The notes: a model not told the origin generated them from the sequence alone. Counted from the first letter of the stretch, positions 1-6,965 are shown. The stretch: 13,395 bases of DNA from an uncultured archaeon A07HN63 (GCA_000496215.1 KI543219.1:199273-212667); one strand, 5' to 3'. Translations and numbers: made by a program.

Positions 1-957
1 GCCCCGGAGCCGGAGTTCTTCCTCTTCGAGACCAACGAGGACGGGTATGCGACAACGGAGTTCGCCGACCACGGTGGCTACTTCGACCTCGCACCGAAGG
101 ATCTCCAGAGCGATGTCCGACGCGAGATCATCTTCACGCTCGAGGAGATGGGCTTCGATATCGAGGCCAGCCACCACGAGGTCGCAGAGGGGCAGTACGA
201 GATCAACTTCGAGTACGACGACGCCCTGACGACGGCCGACAACGTCGCCACCTTCCGCTTTGTCGTCCGTGCGGTTGCCGCCCAGCACGACCTCCACGCG
301 ACGTTCATGCCGAAACCGGTCCCGAAGATCAACGGCTCTGGCATGCACACTCACATGTCGCTGTTCGAGGACGGCGAGAACGCCTTCCACGGCGACGAGG
401 ACTTCGATCTCAGCGAGACCGCCCTCTCGTACATTGGCGGTATTCTCGATCACGCACCAGCGATCACGGCCGTCACCAACCCGACCGTGAACTCCTACAA
501 ACGCCTCGTCCCCGGCTACGAGGCCCCGGTCTACATCGCGTGGTCCGACCGCAACCGCTCGGCACTCGTCCGCAAGCCGGCGGCCCGCGAGCCGGTCGCC
601 ACCCGTATCGAGGCGCGGTTCCCCGATCCGTCCTGTAACCCGTACCTCGGCTTCGCGTCGCTCATCAACGCCGGTCTCGACGGTATCGAGCGCGACCTTG
701 CCGATGACGCACGCGACAAACTCAAACGCGAGAACATCTACGACTTCAGCGAGGAGAAACTCGAAGAGGAGGGCATCGAGACGCTGCCGAAGAACCTCGG
801 CGACGCGCTCGACGAACTGGAGGACGACGAGGTCATCCTCGGCGGACTCGGCGACCACGTAGCCGAGAAGTTCGTCGAAGCCAAAAGCGAGGAGTTCACC
901 GACTACCTCGTCAACGTCTCCGACTGGGAGATCGACCGCTACCTCGAAAAGTTCTAA
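1..957 (+). CDS. glnA: Glutamine synthetase type I, C-terminal part (5' end outside window)
   Basis: This cytoplasmic enzyme makes glutamine from glutamate, ammonia and ATP and is the main entry of ammonium into haloarchaeal metabolism. The frame is open from the first base to the TAA at 955-957, giving 318 visible residues. Type I family proteins are about 450 residues, so roughly 130 N-terminal residues are missing. Visible signatures in order are EPEFFLFE (residues 3-10, metal-binding glutamate), GGYFDLAP (25-32), NGSGMHTHMS (from 111, the nucleotide/glutamate-site loop with its histidine), NPTVNSYKRLVPG (from 160), and EARFPDPSCNPYL (from 204). The C-terminal helix region is very acidic, as expected for a halophile. 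The gene converges on the PAP2 gene with only 13 bases between stops. Post-translational adenylylation is not expected for the archaeal alpha-type enzyme (family knowledge, not visible). The identification is secure. Confidence 0.96.
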   Translation, partial: APEPEFFLFETNEDGYATTEFADHGGYFDLAPKDLQSDVRREIIFTLEEMGFDIEASHHEVAEGQYEINFEYDDALTTADNVATFRFVVRAVAAQHDLHATFMPKPVPKINGSGMHTHMSLFEDGENAFHGDEDFDLSETALSYIGGILDHAPAITAVTNPTVNSYKRLVPGYEAPVYIAWSDRNRSALVRKPAAREPVATRIEARFPDPSCNPYLGFASLINAGLDGIERDLADDARDKLKRENIYDFSEEKLEEEGIETLPKNLGDALDELEDDEVILGGLGDHVAEKFVEAKSEEFTDYLVNVSDWEIDRYLEKF

Positions 958-970
958 GCGGCCATCCACG

Positions 971-1864
971 TCACGACCTTTTTTTGCGCCACCGCTCGAC
1001 CAGCGGCAGCCCCAGAATACAGCCCATGCCAACAGTAGCGCCGATAGCAGCACCCGCGAGCCCGAACAGGCCCGCATAGGCACCGATCACGAACCCACCA
1101 GCGACGACGAGGCCGGCGGCAGCGACCGGTATCGAGACCGCTGGCGCATCCCTCAGTCGGTCGCCGAAACGACGCCATGTCGCGGTTCCACCGGCGGCGG
1201 TGCCGAGGCCGATCATCGCGTGGCGGACCGCCGCAGTGTGGCCGGCATCCGCAGCCACGACAAGGCCGACGACTGAGGTGACGCCGGCGAGCAGGAAGAC
1301 ACGGTCAACCCGGAACAGAGCGTCGTCGCGAGCGAGTCGCCGCCCGACGGCGATCAGAAGCACGCCGAGCGCCATGCCCGCGAGGATGTCGCGGAGATAG
1401 TGGACGCCCAAGACCACGCGCGAGACGCTGACGAGGACGATCACGCTCACGGCAGCACCGTACCGGAGTTGGCGGCGGCCGACCCTCAGCAGCGCCGCGA
1501 GGCCGCCGTACACAGCGGTCGCGCCGGTGGCGTGGCCGCTGGGAAAGGTGAACCCCGAGGAGTCAATTTCGCTGGCGACGAAGCCGGCGAGGGCATCCGG
1601 CAATCCGGATGGGTCTATCGGCAGTGCGGCGGGCCTCGGAACCGCGGTATAGCTCTTCAGCGCGAGGACGACCGCCAGCGCGAGCGTCGCCAGCGCAATG
1701 ACGGTCGCCGCGGCGGGACGAACAGTATCGTCGATCCGGGGGCCAAGCCAGTAGAGCACCGAGAGCCCGACAAATAGAAACCACGCATCGCCGAGCAGCG
1801 TGACGAACGCGAACAGCGTCACCAGCAGTTCGGTGCCGGTGAGCAAGGGGAGGGGCGTCGTCAT
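971..1864 (-). CDS. PAP2 superfamily (phosphatidic acid phosphatase type 2) integral membrane phosphatase
   Basis: This is a predicted membrane phosphatase acting on a lipid phosphate or isoprenoid diphosphate; the exact substrate cannot be read from sequence. The 297-residue protein carries the three PAP2 motifs: K70-x6-RP (KSYTAVPRP), PSGH (108-111, in FPSGHATG) and S148-R149-x5-H155-x3-D159 (SRVVLGVHYLRD). H111 and H155 are the expected catalytic histidines. Hydrophobic segments surround the motifs. About 110 residues after the third motif form further membrane segments, so the protein is longer than a minimal PAP2 domain. The start ATG at 1864 was chosen because the upstream frame is Arg/Ser-rich shadow of mutY; residues from here read MTTPLPLL. 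It lies 40 bases downstream of mutY on the same strand and may be cotranscribed. The family is certain, the role is not. Confidence 0.9.
   Translation of the reverse strand: MTTPLPLLTGTELLVTLFAFVTLLGDAWFLFVGLSVLYWLGPRIDDTVRPAAATVIALATLALAVVLALKSYTAVPRPAALPIDPSGLPDALAGFVASEIDSSGFTFPSGHATGATAVYGGLAALLRVGRRQLRYGAAVSVIVLVSVSRVVLGVHYLRDILAGMALGVLLIAVGRRLARDDALFRVDRVFLLAGVTSVVGLVVAADAGHTAAVRHAMIGLGTAAGGTATWRRFGDRLRDAPAVSIPVAAAGLVVAGGFVIGAYAGLFGLAGAAIGATVGMGCILGLPLVERWRKKRS
979..985 (+). terminator. T-run, possible archaeal terminator of glnA
   Basis: Seven consecutive T residues lie 22 bases after the glnA stop. Archaeal RNA polymerase commonly terminates at T-rich tracts without a hairpin. The tract also encodes the two terminal lysines (AAA AAA) of the convergent PAP2 gene on the other strand, so its T-richness could be coding-driven. 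No stem-loop was seen next to it. Confidence 0.35.
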
Positions 1865-1904
1865 TGGTCGAGACAGCCGGCCGGGACCGATAGTAGTTCG
1901 TGGT

Positions 1905-2831
1905 TCACTCCCGGAGCCTGACCCGGACCTCGTCGCCGGCGTCGTCGACGGTAACAAGCCCGTCGTCTGCGAGATCAGCAACGAGATCGCGGAGCCACTC
2001 CCGGCCGGTGTCGCCGCCGTAGTCGACCCGGATGCGCGGCCCCAACTCCGACAGCGGGAGGTCGTCGTACTCGCCGAGCGTCTCGATGACGCGCCCGCGG
2101 AACTGCCGACGACTCCCCTCGAAACTCGGCTGGCTCTGCACGTCGGGCGCGGTGAAGTCGCCGGTTTCGTAGGCGTCACACCACCGTCGCCACGGACAGC
2201 CCGCCACATCACACCGCGGCGTCTTCTCGCAGGCGACGCCGCCGAGTTCCATGATCGCGTTGTTCCAGACCCGCGACTGGCCATCGGGCATGAGGTCGCT
2301 TGCGACGCGTTCGAACTCGGTGTCGTCGTCGGGCACGTCGAAGGCGCGATACAGCACGCGTTTGACGTTGGTGTCGACGACGGCGTCGCCGTTGTTGAAC
2401 GCGAAGGAGGCGACGGCGTTGGCGGTGTAGGGGCCAACACCCATCAACTCCTGTAGCTCCTCAGGCGTCTCGGGAAACTCGCCGTCGTAGTCGTCGACGA
2501 TCTGGGTCGCCGCCTCGTGGAGGTATTTCGCGCGGTTGTTGTAGCCCAGGCTATGGCCGCTCCAAAAGGCGACCACATCACCGCGTGGCGCGGCGGCAAG
2601 TTCCTCGACAGTCGGCCAGCGGTCGAGGAAATCGTCCCACGCGTCAACCACGCGATCAAGCTGGGTCTGCTGGCTCATGATCTCCGAGACGAGAATCGCG
2701 TAGGGGTCGTCGGTCTCGCGCCACGGATACTCACGGTGGTCGGCCTCGTACCACTCGATCAGTGCCGTGCGAACGTCCTCGCGGGCCCCGTCGCCGGGAA
2801 GATGTTCCGCGCCGGCGTCGCCGTCGGTCAT
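1905..2831 (-). CDS. mutY: A/G-specific adenine DNA glycosylase (MutY family)
   Basis: This base-excision repair enzyme is predicted to remove adenine mispaired with 8-oxoguanine. From the chosen start (MTDGDAGAEH, ATG at 2831) it has 308 residues. The longer frame to 2951 adds a basic Ser/Arg-rich stretch over the neighbouring toxin end and is not credible. The visible features are SEIMSQQTQ with the MutY catalytic Glu50, the helix-hairpin-helix GVGPYTANAV (131-140), and VVDTNVKRV with catalytic Asp153. Tyr135 occupies the place where endonuclease III has lysine, as in many MutY and thymine-mismatch glycosylases. Four cysteines (201, 207, 212, 218) should hold a 4Fe-4S cluster, with spacing C-x5-C-x4-C-x5-C. 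The last 80 residues look like a small winged-helix rather than the Nudix-like C-terminal domain of bacterial MutY. A mismatch glycosylase of the MIG type is the main alternative. Confidence 0.88.
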   Translation of the reverse strand: MTDGDAGAEHLPGDGAREDVRTALIEWYEADHREYPWRETDDPYAILVSEIMSQQTQLDRVVDAWDDFLDRWPTVEELAAAPRGDVVAFWSGHSLGYNNRAKYLHEAATQIVDDYDGEFPETPEELQELMGVGPYTANAVASFAFNNGDAVVDTNVKRVLYRAFDVPDDDTEFERVASDLMPDGQSRVWNNAIMELGGVACEKTPRCDVAGCPWRRWCDAYETGDFTAPDVQSQPSFEGSRRQFRGRVIETLGEYDDLPLSELGPRIRVDYGGDTGREWLRDLVADLADDGLVTVDDAGDEVRVRLRE

Positions 2832-2880
2832 TATCTCTTCTCGGGTGGCGTCGGTGTTAGGCGTGCTGTTTCGATCCCGA

Positions 2881-3393
2881 TTATTCGGACTGCTGTTCAA
2901 GCGTCGACCGCGCGCGACGAACGTAAGCGTTCGACGCCCAGCTTCTGGCATCGCTCATCGCCGACAGCCACGCTCTCGCCGTCGACGGCGGCAGTACGCC
3001 GCTCCTGACGAGTGCAGTCAGCAGCGTCGGCGTCGTCACGAGACGGCTGTCGACGAGCGAGGCATGAACCAGTGCCAGCCGATTGAACTCGTCGCAGAGT
3101 AGCTCGCTGGCATCCAGCTTGTTGGCGAGCGTGACGGCCGCGTTCTCGCCGTCGTCGAGTGGAAACGTCTCGTCCAGAGTGACGGCACGTATCTCGAAGC
3201 TCGCCGCTCGCTCGCGTACCCGTTCGGCTGCCCGGCCGGCCGTGTCGTCATAGCTGGCCGTCTCGGCGAGTTCGTCGCTGACCTGCTCGGGGATCACAAC
3301 CTCGTAGGTGTCACAGACGATATCGAAGAGCCGCGAATCGTCAACCGTGCCGAGGCTGACGAGCGCGGACGTATCGGCGACGATCCGGGTCAT
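2881..3393 (-). CDS. PIN-domain toxin of a type II toxin-antitoxin pair (DUF3368/VapC-like)
   Basis: This is a predicted Mg-dependent ribonuclease toxin of 170 residues. The acidic PIN residues are visible: Asp7 in VADTSALVSLG, Glu41 in VSDEL, Asp81/Glu83 in DDGENAAVTLA, and Asp101 in LLCDEFNR. The DDGE..A..LA and LLCDE patterns followed by a C-terminal helix (ISDAR-like MSDARSW) are what I associate with DUF3368 proteins, a PIN subgroup usually partnered by UPF0175-type antitoxins. The start ATG (3391-3393) directly abuts the antitoxin TGA, which indicates translational coupling. The stop lies 49 bases upstream of mutY on the same strand, so some read-through into mutY is possible. All catalytic acids are present, so it is probably active. 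The RNA target is unknown. Confidence 0.85.
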   Translation of the reverse strand: MTRIVADTSALVSLGTVDDSRLFDIVCDTYEVVIPEQVSDELAETASYDDTAGRAAERVRERAASFEIRAVTLDETFPLDDGENAAVTLANKLDASELLCDEFNRLALVHASLVDSRLVTTPTLLTALVRSGVLPPSTARAWLSAMSDARSWASNAYVRRARSTLEQQSE

Positions 3394-3711
3394 TCAGGAG
3401 TCGGTGATTCCCTCGGCAACAGCATCGACGAACTCGTCGTTCAGCTGCTGTTTCAGCACCCGGAAGTTCGCCGCCTGCTCGTGGCCGACCAACTCCGCCA
3501 GCTCGTCGAAAGAGATCTCGTCGGCGTAGTAGGCGTCGGCGATCTCCTGAACGATCCGGTCCGAACTCGCCGCGTCGTGTAGATACTCCCGGAGCGCGTC
3601 GATGAGGATTTCCGTGCGATCCGTCTCGCGGACGGCCGCGAGCGTATCGGCACGCCCGACGAGGCTCTCGGGTGCACGGAACTGGACCCGTTTCTTGTCG
3701 CCTGAGCTCAT
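3394..3711 (-). CDS. Antitoxin with ribbon-helix-helix N-terminus and UPF0175-like C-terminal helices
   Basis: This 105-residue protein is the predicted antitoxin and autorepressor of the adjacent PIN toxin. Residues 6-44 (KKRVQFRAP, then two helices ending in ALREYL) fit a ribbon-helix-helix DNA-binding fold. Residues 50-90 (EIADAYYADEISFDELAELVG followed by ANFRVLKQQL, quoted in parts) resemble the small helix-turn-helix of UPF0175 proteins, the usual partners of DUF3368 PIN toxins. The start ATG at 3711 was chosen because everything upstream in frame is low-complexity shadow of the divergent gene and promoter. Its last codon is followed by TGA-ATG, with no spacer before the toxin. A TTGTG/CACAA repeat array sits exactly at its start and is a likely self-binding operator. 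The UPF0175 resemblance is by eye and less certain than the ribbon-helix-helix call. Confidence 0.82.
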   Translation of the reverse strand: MSSGDKKRVQFRAPESLVGRADTLAAVRETDRTEILIDALREYLHDAASSDRIVQEIADAYYADEISFDELAELVGHEQAANFRVLKQQLNDEFVDAVAEGITDS

Positions 3712-3739
3712 TGTGTGTACATTGTGAGCCACAACACAA
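3711..3739. promoter_or_regulatory. TTGTG/CACAA repeat array, likely autoregulatory operator of the toxin-antitoxin operon
   Basis: Two TTGTG pentamers (3711-3715, 3722-3726) face two CACAA pentamers (3730-3734, 3735-3739). The inner pair forms the palindrome TTGTG-AGC-CACAA, and another CACAA occurs at 3772-3776. Ribbon-helix-helix antitoxins typically bind short inverted repeats over their own promoter. If the antitoxin mRNA is leaderless, the TGTTTTGTG stretch on the minus strand falls about 26-30 bases upstream of the start, at TATA-box position, so binding here would block initiation. Function is inferred from position and symmetry. Confidence 0.5.
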
Positions 3740-3808
3740 AACAGTTCGCCCAGTGGCGATCCGGCCCGACACACAATCACTATCCGTCGCCTTTGCCACG
3801 ACTCCGAT

Positions 3809-4128
3809 ATGAGTCTCGACGATCTGAACGACGATATCACCGCCGAGTACAGCGAACTCGACGACGAACTCGCTGTCGATCTCGACCGCGAGACAAAAAC
3901 GAGTTGGCGATGCTCGCGGCCGCCTTCGAGACCAACGACCCCGCCGAACTCCTCCGGCGCGGCGTCCACGCGCTGTACCGCCAGACGGTCGACACAGGTG
4001 ACCTCGATTTCCACCTCCGGTCGGCCTACGACGTGACCTACGACGAGTACCTTTCAGGGCTGACTTACGACGAGATGGGCGGCGACAACCTGCCCTCGCC
4101 CGACGACGACAACCGGTATCGGATGTGA
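3809..4128 (+). pseudogene. Small acidic haloarchaeal-type protein, interrupted by a one-base frameshift
   Basis: I do not recognise a named family. Translation from ATG 3809 begins MSLDDLNDDITAEYSELDD and is typically haloarchaeal and acidic up to about position 3895. It then turns into Ser/Arg/Thr-rich nonsense. At the same point the -1 frame becomes acidic and ordered (NELAMLAAAFETNDPAELL, later DLDFHLRSAYDVTYDEYL) and stops at TGA 4126-4128. Restoring one A in the A5 run at 3895-3899 joins the two into about 106 residues. The joint product has a helical middle (ELLRRGVHALYRQTV) and an acidic tail. It is divergent from the antitoxin across the shared 97-base intergenic region and its stop is 5 bases from the end of the aminotransferase. 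It may be a sequencing error, a real mutation or, less likely, -1 frameshifting. Confidence 0.65.
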
Positions 4129-4133
4129 GTCGG

Positions 4134-5492
4134 TCAGCCGGTGCTGAAGACGTCGGTGAGGACATCGGAAACGAGGTCGCTTGCGAGGTTGATCTCGCGT
4201 TCGGTGACGTCGAGTGGCGGCAGAAACCGGAGCACAGAGTGGCCGCAGCCGAGCGTCAACAGCCCTCGCTGGAGAGCGGCCTCCTGTACCCTGTCACGGT
4301 CGCTCTTGGTGTCGAACTCGACGGCGAGCATGAGGCCGAGCCCGCGCACGTCAGTGACGGCGTCGTAGTCGGCGGCGATCTCGATGAGTCGCTCCCGGAA
4401 CTGTTCGCCGCGCGTCGTCGCGTTCGCACGGAGATTCTCCGCCTCGATGATGTCGATCGTGAGCGCGCCCTGTAGCGCGCCGAGGATGTCGCCAGCACCC
4501 CACGTCGAGGAGAGCCGACTTTTCTGAGCAGGGAAGATCTCCTCGGTCGAAATCGTCGCACCCACCCGGAGGGCCTTGGCGGCGGCGATCACGTCCGGCT
4601 CGAAGCTGTAGTGATCCGACCCCCACCGCTTGCCGGTGCGGCTCAGCCCGCTCTGGATCTCGTCGGCGATGAGCGTGATGTCGTACTCGTCGGCCAGTGT
4701 GGCGATCTCGTCGCCGAACGCATCGCTCGGAATGCGGTAGCCACCCTCGCCCTGAACGGGTTCGAGGATGATGAACGCGATCTCATCGGGATCGAGGACG
4801 CCGCGGTCGCCGTCGACGAGTCGCCGGAGTTGCGAGCCATCCTCGGTGAAAAACCCACAGCCACAGCTCTCGGGCGTGCAGTCGGGATCGGTACAGAACG
4901 GGACGCTGTGGATCGACGGCAGCTCGGGGAAGTTGCGCTTGTGAACAGCCTTCGAGCGGTTCAGCGAGAGCGTCCCCAGCGTTCGGCCGTGGAACGCGCC
5001 GTCGAAGGTGATCCCGTACTGTCCGCCATCGCTGTGATCGTAGGCGATCTTCAGCGCGTTTTCGACGGCCTCGGCACCCGAGTTCGAGAGGAAGACCTGG
5101 TCCATGTCGTACTCGCTGGTGAGGTCGACGAGCCGATCCATCAGCCCGGCTGGCCCCGGCAGGTCGTCGGCAGCGGGCGACCCACCGCTGGAGACGTAGA
5201 AATCCTGTCCGGCGATTTTGAGGGGGTCAACGAGATCGAACTCCCGCAGGCGATCCATGAGTTTCGGGTTGTTGTAGCCGAGCGGCGCGGCGGCGACGTG
5301 ACTCGTGAAATCCATGAGCACGTTGCCGTCGACGTCGGTACAGAATGGGCCCGTTGCTGGCCCGGAGAGGTCCCAGACGAACTCGTAGACATACGTGCTC
5401 GGCGCGGCCGTCGTGTGGTGGTACTCGACCCATTCGGCGGCTCGCTCGCCCGGCAGCCGCTCGACCCGTGGCTCCGCTGTTGTGCGGTCCAT
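4134..5492 (-). CDS. Class III (fold type I, subgroup II) PLP-dependent aminotransferase
   Basis: This 452-residue cytoplasmic enzyme belongs to the acetylornithine/ornithine/GABA/lysine-6 aminotransferase family. PLP-binding features are SNSGAEAVENALK (136-148), AFHGRTLG (166-173), EPVQGEGGY (244-252), the LIADEIQSG motif with Asp277, and AAAKALRVG with the Schiff-base Lys306. After the lysine, KSRLSSTWGAGD replaces the usual TFGGNP motif. This resembles the RLNSTWGG motif of lysine 6-aminotransferases, and the C-terminal VLRFLPPLDVTEREI also fits that branch. Cys200, 205, 210 and 212 form a compact C-x4-C-x4-C-x-C insert. The ATG at 5492 has a CTTTAG TATA-like element 24-30 bases upstream, consistent with a leaderless transcript. 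The substrate is unproven: lysine, ornithine and GABA, or an amino-acid racemase role known for archaeal relatives, remain possible. Confidence 0.88.
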   Translation of the reverse strand: MDRTTAEPRVERLPGERAAEWVEYHHTTAAPSTYVYEFVWDLSGPATGPFCTDVDGNVLMDFTSHVAAAPLGYNNPKLMDRLREFDLVDPLKIAGQDFYVSSGGSPAADDLPGPAGLMDRLVDLTSEYDMDQVFLSNSGAEAVENALKIAYDHSDGGQYGITFDGAFHGRTLGTLSLNRSKAVHKRNFPELPSIHSVPFCTDPDCTPESCGCGFFTEDGSQLRRLVDGDRGVLDPDEIAFIILEPVQGEGGYRIPSDAFGDEIATLADEYDITLIADEIQSGLSRTGKRWGSDHYSFEPDVIAAAKALRVGATISTEEIFPAQKSRLSSTWGAGDILGALQGALTIDIIEAENLRANATTRGEQFRERLIEIAADYDAVTDVRGLGLMLAVEFDTKSDRDRVQEAALQRGLLTLGCGHSVLRFLPPLDVTEREINLASDLVSDVLTDVFSTG

Positions 5493-5580
5493 GCTAACAC
5501 TTCAGCGAAGAACCGCTAAAGCGTTCCGCCGGTACTCGCAGCGCCGACATGCTTTTTCGGCCGCCACAGAGCTATAGGAT
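5493..5580. promoter_or_regulatory. Divergent promoter region for the aminotransferase and the AI-2E-family gene
   Basis: The 88-base spacer separates two divergent starts. On the minus strand GCTTTAG (5516-5522) lies 24-30 bases before the aminotransferase ATG. On the plus strand GCTTTTTCGG (5551-5560) lies 21-30 bases before the ATG at 5581. Both distances fit leaderless haloarchaeal mRNAs, but both boxes are weak matches. No convincing operator symmetry was seen. Confidence 0.35.
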
Positions 5581-6636
5581 ATGTCCCTCCGGTCGACCCT
5601 CCAGGATCACCCGCTGTGGACGCTGCTCGGGGTCACGTTGCTCGCTGCTGTGGGGTATGTCCTGACAGCGTTTATCGGGACCGTCATCGTCGCCGTCTTC
5701 GTCTACTATGCGGCCCGGCCGATCAACCGACGACTCGTGGATCGATTCGATCACCGGACGACAGCGGCTGGCGTGTCGATTACCGCGCTCGTGTTGCCAG
5801 CGATCGGGCTGGTCGGCTACGCGCTGCTTATCGTCTCCCAGCAGATTCGTGATGTGACCGACCTGTCGACGCTCAGGCCCGAGGATTTCGGTCTCCCGCC
5901 GGAGCTCTACAACCAGCTCAGCCAGCCCTCGTTTCTGCTCTCCGCGGAGTTTCAGGACCTCTTCACGGGTGAACTGACCGGCTCGATCCTCTCCTCGCTG
6001 GCGTCGATCGCACAGACCGCGACCGCGCTGGGAACGGTCGCGATCAATCTGTTTGCGATGGTCGTCCTCGCGTTCTATCTGCTGCGTGACGATCACCGGC
6101 TGGGTCGGTGGATCGCCGAACAGTTCGACGCCGAGGACAGCATCGCGGGCGAGTTCTTTCACGCTGTCGACCGCGACCTCAGCAGTATCTTCTTCGGCAA
6201 CATCCTCAACGCTATCGTCGCGGGCACGATCGCGGTGATCGCCTACTCGCTGTTGAACGTCGTCGCCCCCGCTGGCGGGGCGATCCCGGCGGCGGCGCTG
6301 GTCGGCCTGCTTGCCGGGGTGGCGAGTCTGATCCCGGTCGTCGGGATGAAGATCGTCTACGTGCCGGTGTTTCTGTATATGGCTGTCAGAGGGGTGCTCG
6401 TCGGGGGCGGGTCGCTGTGGTTCGTTCTGCTGTTCGGGGTCGTCTCGGTCGTCATCATCGATCTGATTCCGGATCTCGTCTTGCGGCCCTACGTCTCCGG
6501 AAAGAACGTTCACATCGGGTTGCTCATGCTGGCCTACATCCTCGGCCCGCTGTTTTTCGGCTGGTACGGGCTGTTTCTCATGCCCGCGCTGCTGGTGTGT
6601 TTCATCCAGTTCGCCCGGATCGTCTGCCAGCACTGA
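5581..6636 (+). CDS. AI-2E/PerM-family (UPF0118) membrane transporter, truncated by a C-terminal frameshift
   Basis: This integral membrane protein belongs to the AI-2E transporter/PerM family, whose members include the Tqs A exporter and a Na/H antiporter; the substrate here is unknown. The 351 residues begin with two membrane segments (about 11-40). A third segment, a soluble stretch with amphipathic helices (95-140), LFAMVVLAFYLLRDDHRL, and the conserved GNILNAIVAGTIA and GVASLIPVVGMKIVYVP regions follow. Near the end come DLVLRPYVSGKNVHIGLLML and LGPLFFGWYGLFLMPALL, all typical of the family. The final residues FARIV-CQH and the stop at 6634-6636 are abnormal: adding one base near 6624 would read FARIVLPALIEE and continue into an acidic tail to 6938, a total of about 452 residues. 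The start ATG 5581 is supported by a spaced TATA-like box. Confidence 0.88.
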   Translation: MSLRSTLQDHPLWTLLGVTLLAAVGYVLTAFIGTVIVAVFVYYAARPINRRLVDRFDHRTTAAGVSITALVLPAIGLVGYALLIVSQQIRDVTDLSTLRPEDFGLPPELYNQLSQPSFLLSAEFQDLFTGELTGSILSSLASIAQTATALGTVAINLFAMVVLAFYLLRDDHRLGRWIAEQFDAEDSIAGEFFHAVDRDLSSIFFGNILNAIVAGTIAVIAYSLLNVVAPAGGAIPAAALVGLLAGVASLIPVVGMKIVYVPVFLYMAVRGVLVGGGSLWFVLLFGVVSVVIIDLIPDLVLRPYVSGKNVHIGLLMLAYILGPLFFGWYGLFLMPALLVCFIQFARIVCQH

Positions 6637-6938
6637 TCGAGGAGTCCGCCGAGTCGGAACTCCCACCCAGCGGCACGCGGATCGAGGCGAACCCACTCCT
6701 GCGGTCGACAGTCGGAACGGCCGCGCCTGCGACGGCAGAGAGCATCGGGTCAGAGCGATCACAGCAATCGAAACGCGAGCCGACAGCCCAGCCCGCTGAT
6801 CAGGACGGGGAGGAAGAGGCGGTAGAAGGCGCCGACGACACTGGCGAGACAAATAACACTGGCGAGGGGGACGGCACTGACAGCTCGGATGAGACTGGCG
6901 AGGGAGATGGAACTGAGAGCGCAGAACGCGAGGGGTGA
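6624..6938 (+). other. Detached acidic C-terminal tail of the AI-2E-family protein (out of frame)
   Basis: This frame starts LPALIEESAESELPPSG, exactly where the membrane protein loses its natural ending, and stays open to TGA 6936-6938. It encodes about 104 residues ending in a Glu/Asp/Gly/Thr-rich low-complexity tail. The composition is typical of cytoplasmic tails of haloarchaeal membrane proteins. In the frame of the upstream gene the same stretch is cut off at once by TGA 6634-6636. It has no start of its own and is most simply the 3' end of the upstream gene displaced by a one-base loss. Confidence 0.6.
6840..6920 (+). repeat. Degenerate 18-bp tandem repeat encoding TGEGDG-type hexapeptides
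   Basis: ACTGGCGAG occurs at 6840, 6858 and 6894, that is at spacings of 18 and 36 bases, with a degenerate copy (ACTGACAGC) at 6876. In the tail frame this reads as six-residue units TGETNN, TGEGDG, TDSSDE, TGEGDG, TESAER. The pattern is consistent with slippage expansion of an acidic linker. Confidence 0.6.
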
Positions 6939-6965
6939 GCGAGCCGGCGATGGGACCCGAGCGAG

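Noticed and set aside
4611..5519. 302-residue plus-strand open frame opposite the aminotransferase
   Set aside because: It is an antisense shadow of a clear PLP enzyme and lacks motifs.
5572..6852. 426-residue minus-strand open frame opposite the AI-2E-family gene
   Set aside because: It is Arg/Asp/Gln-rich low-order sequence that mirrors hydrophobic codons on the other strand, with no family features.
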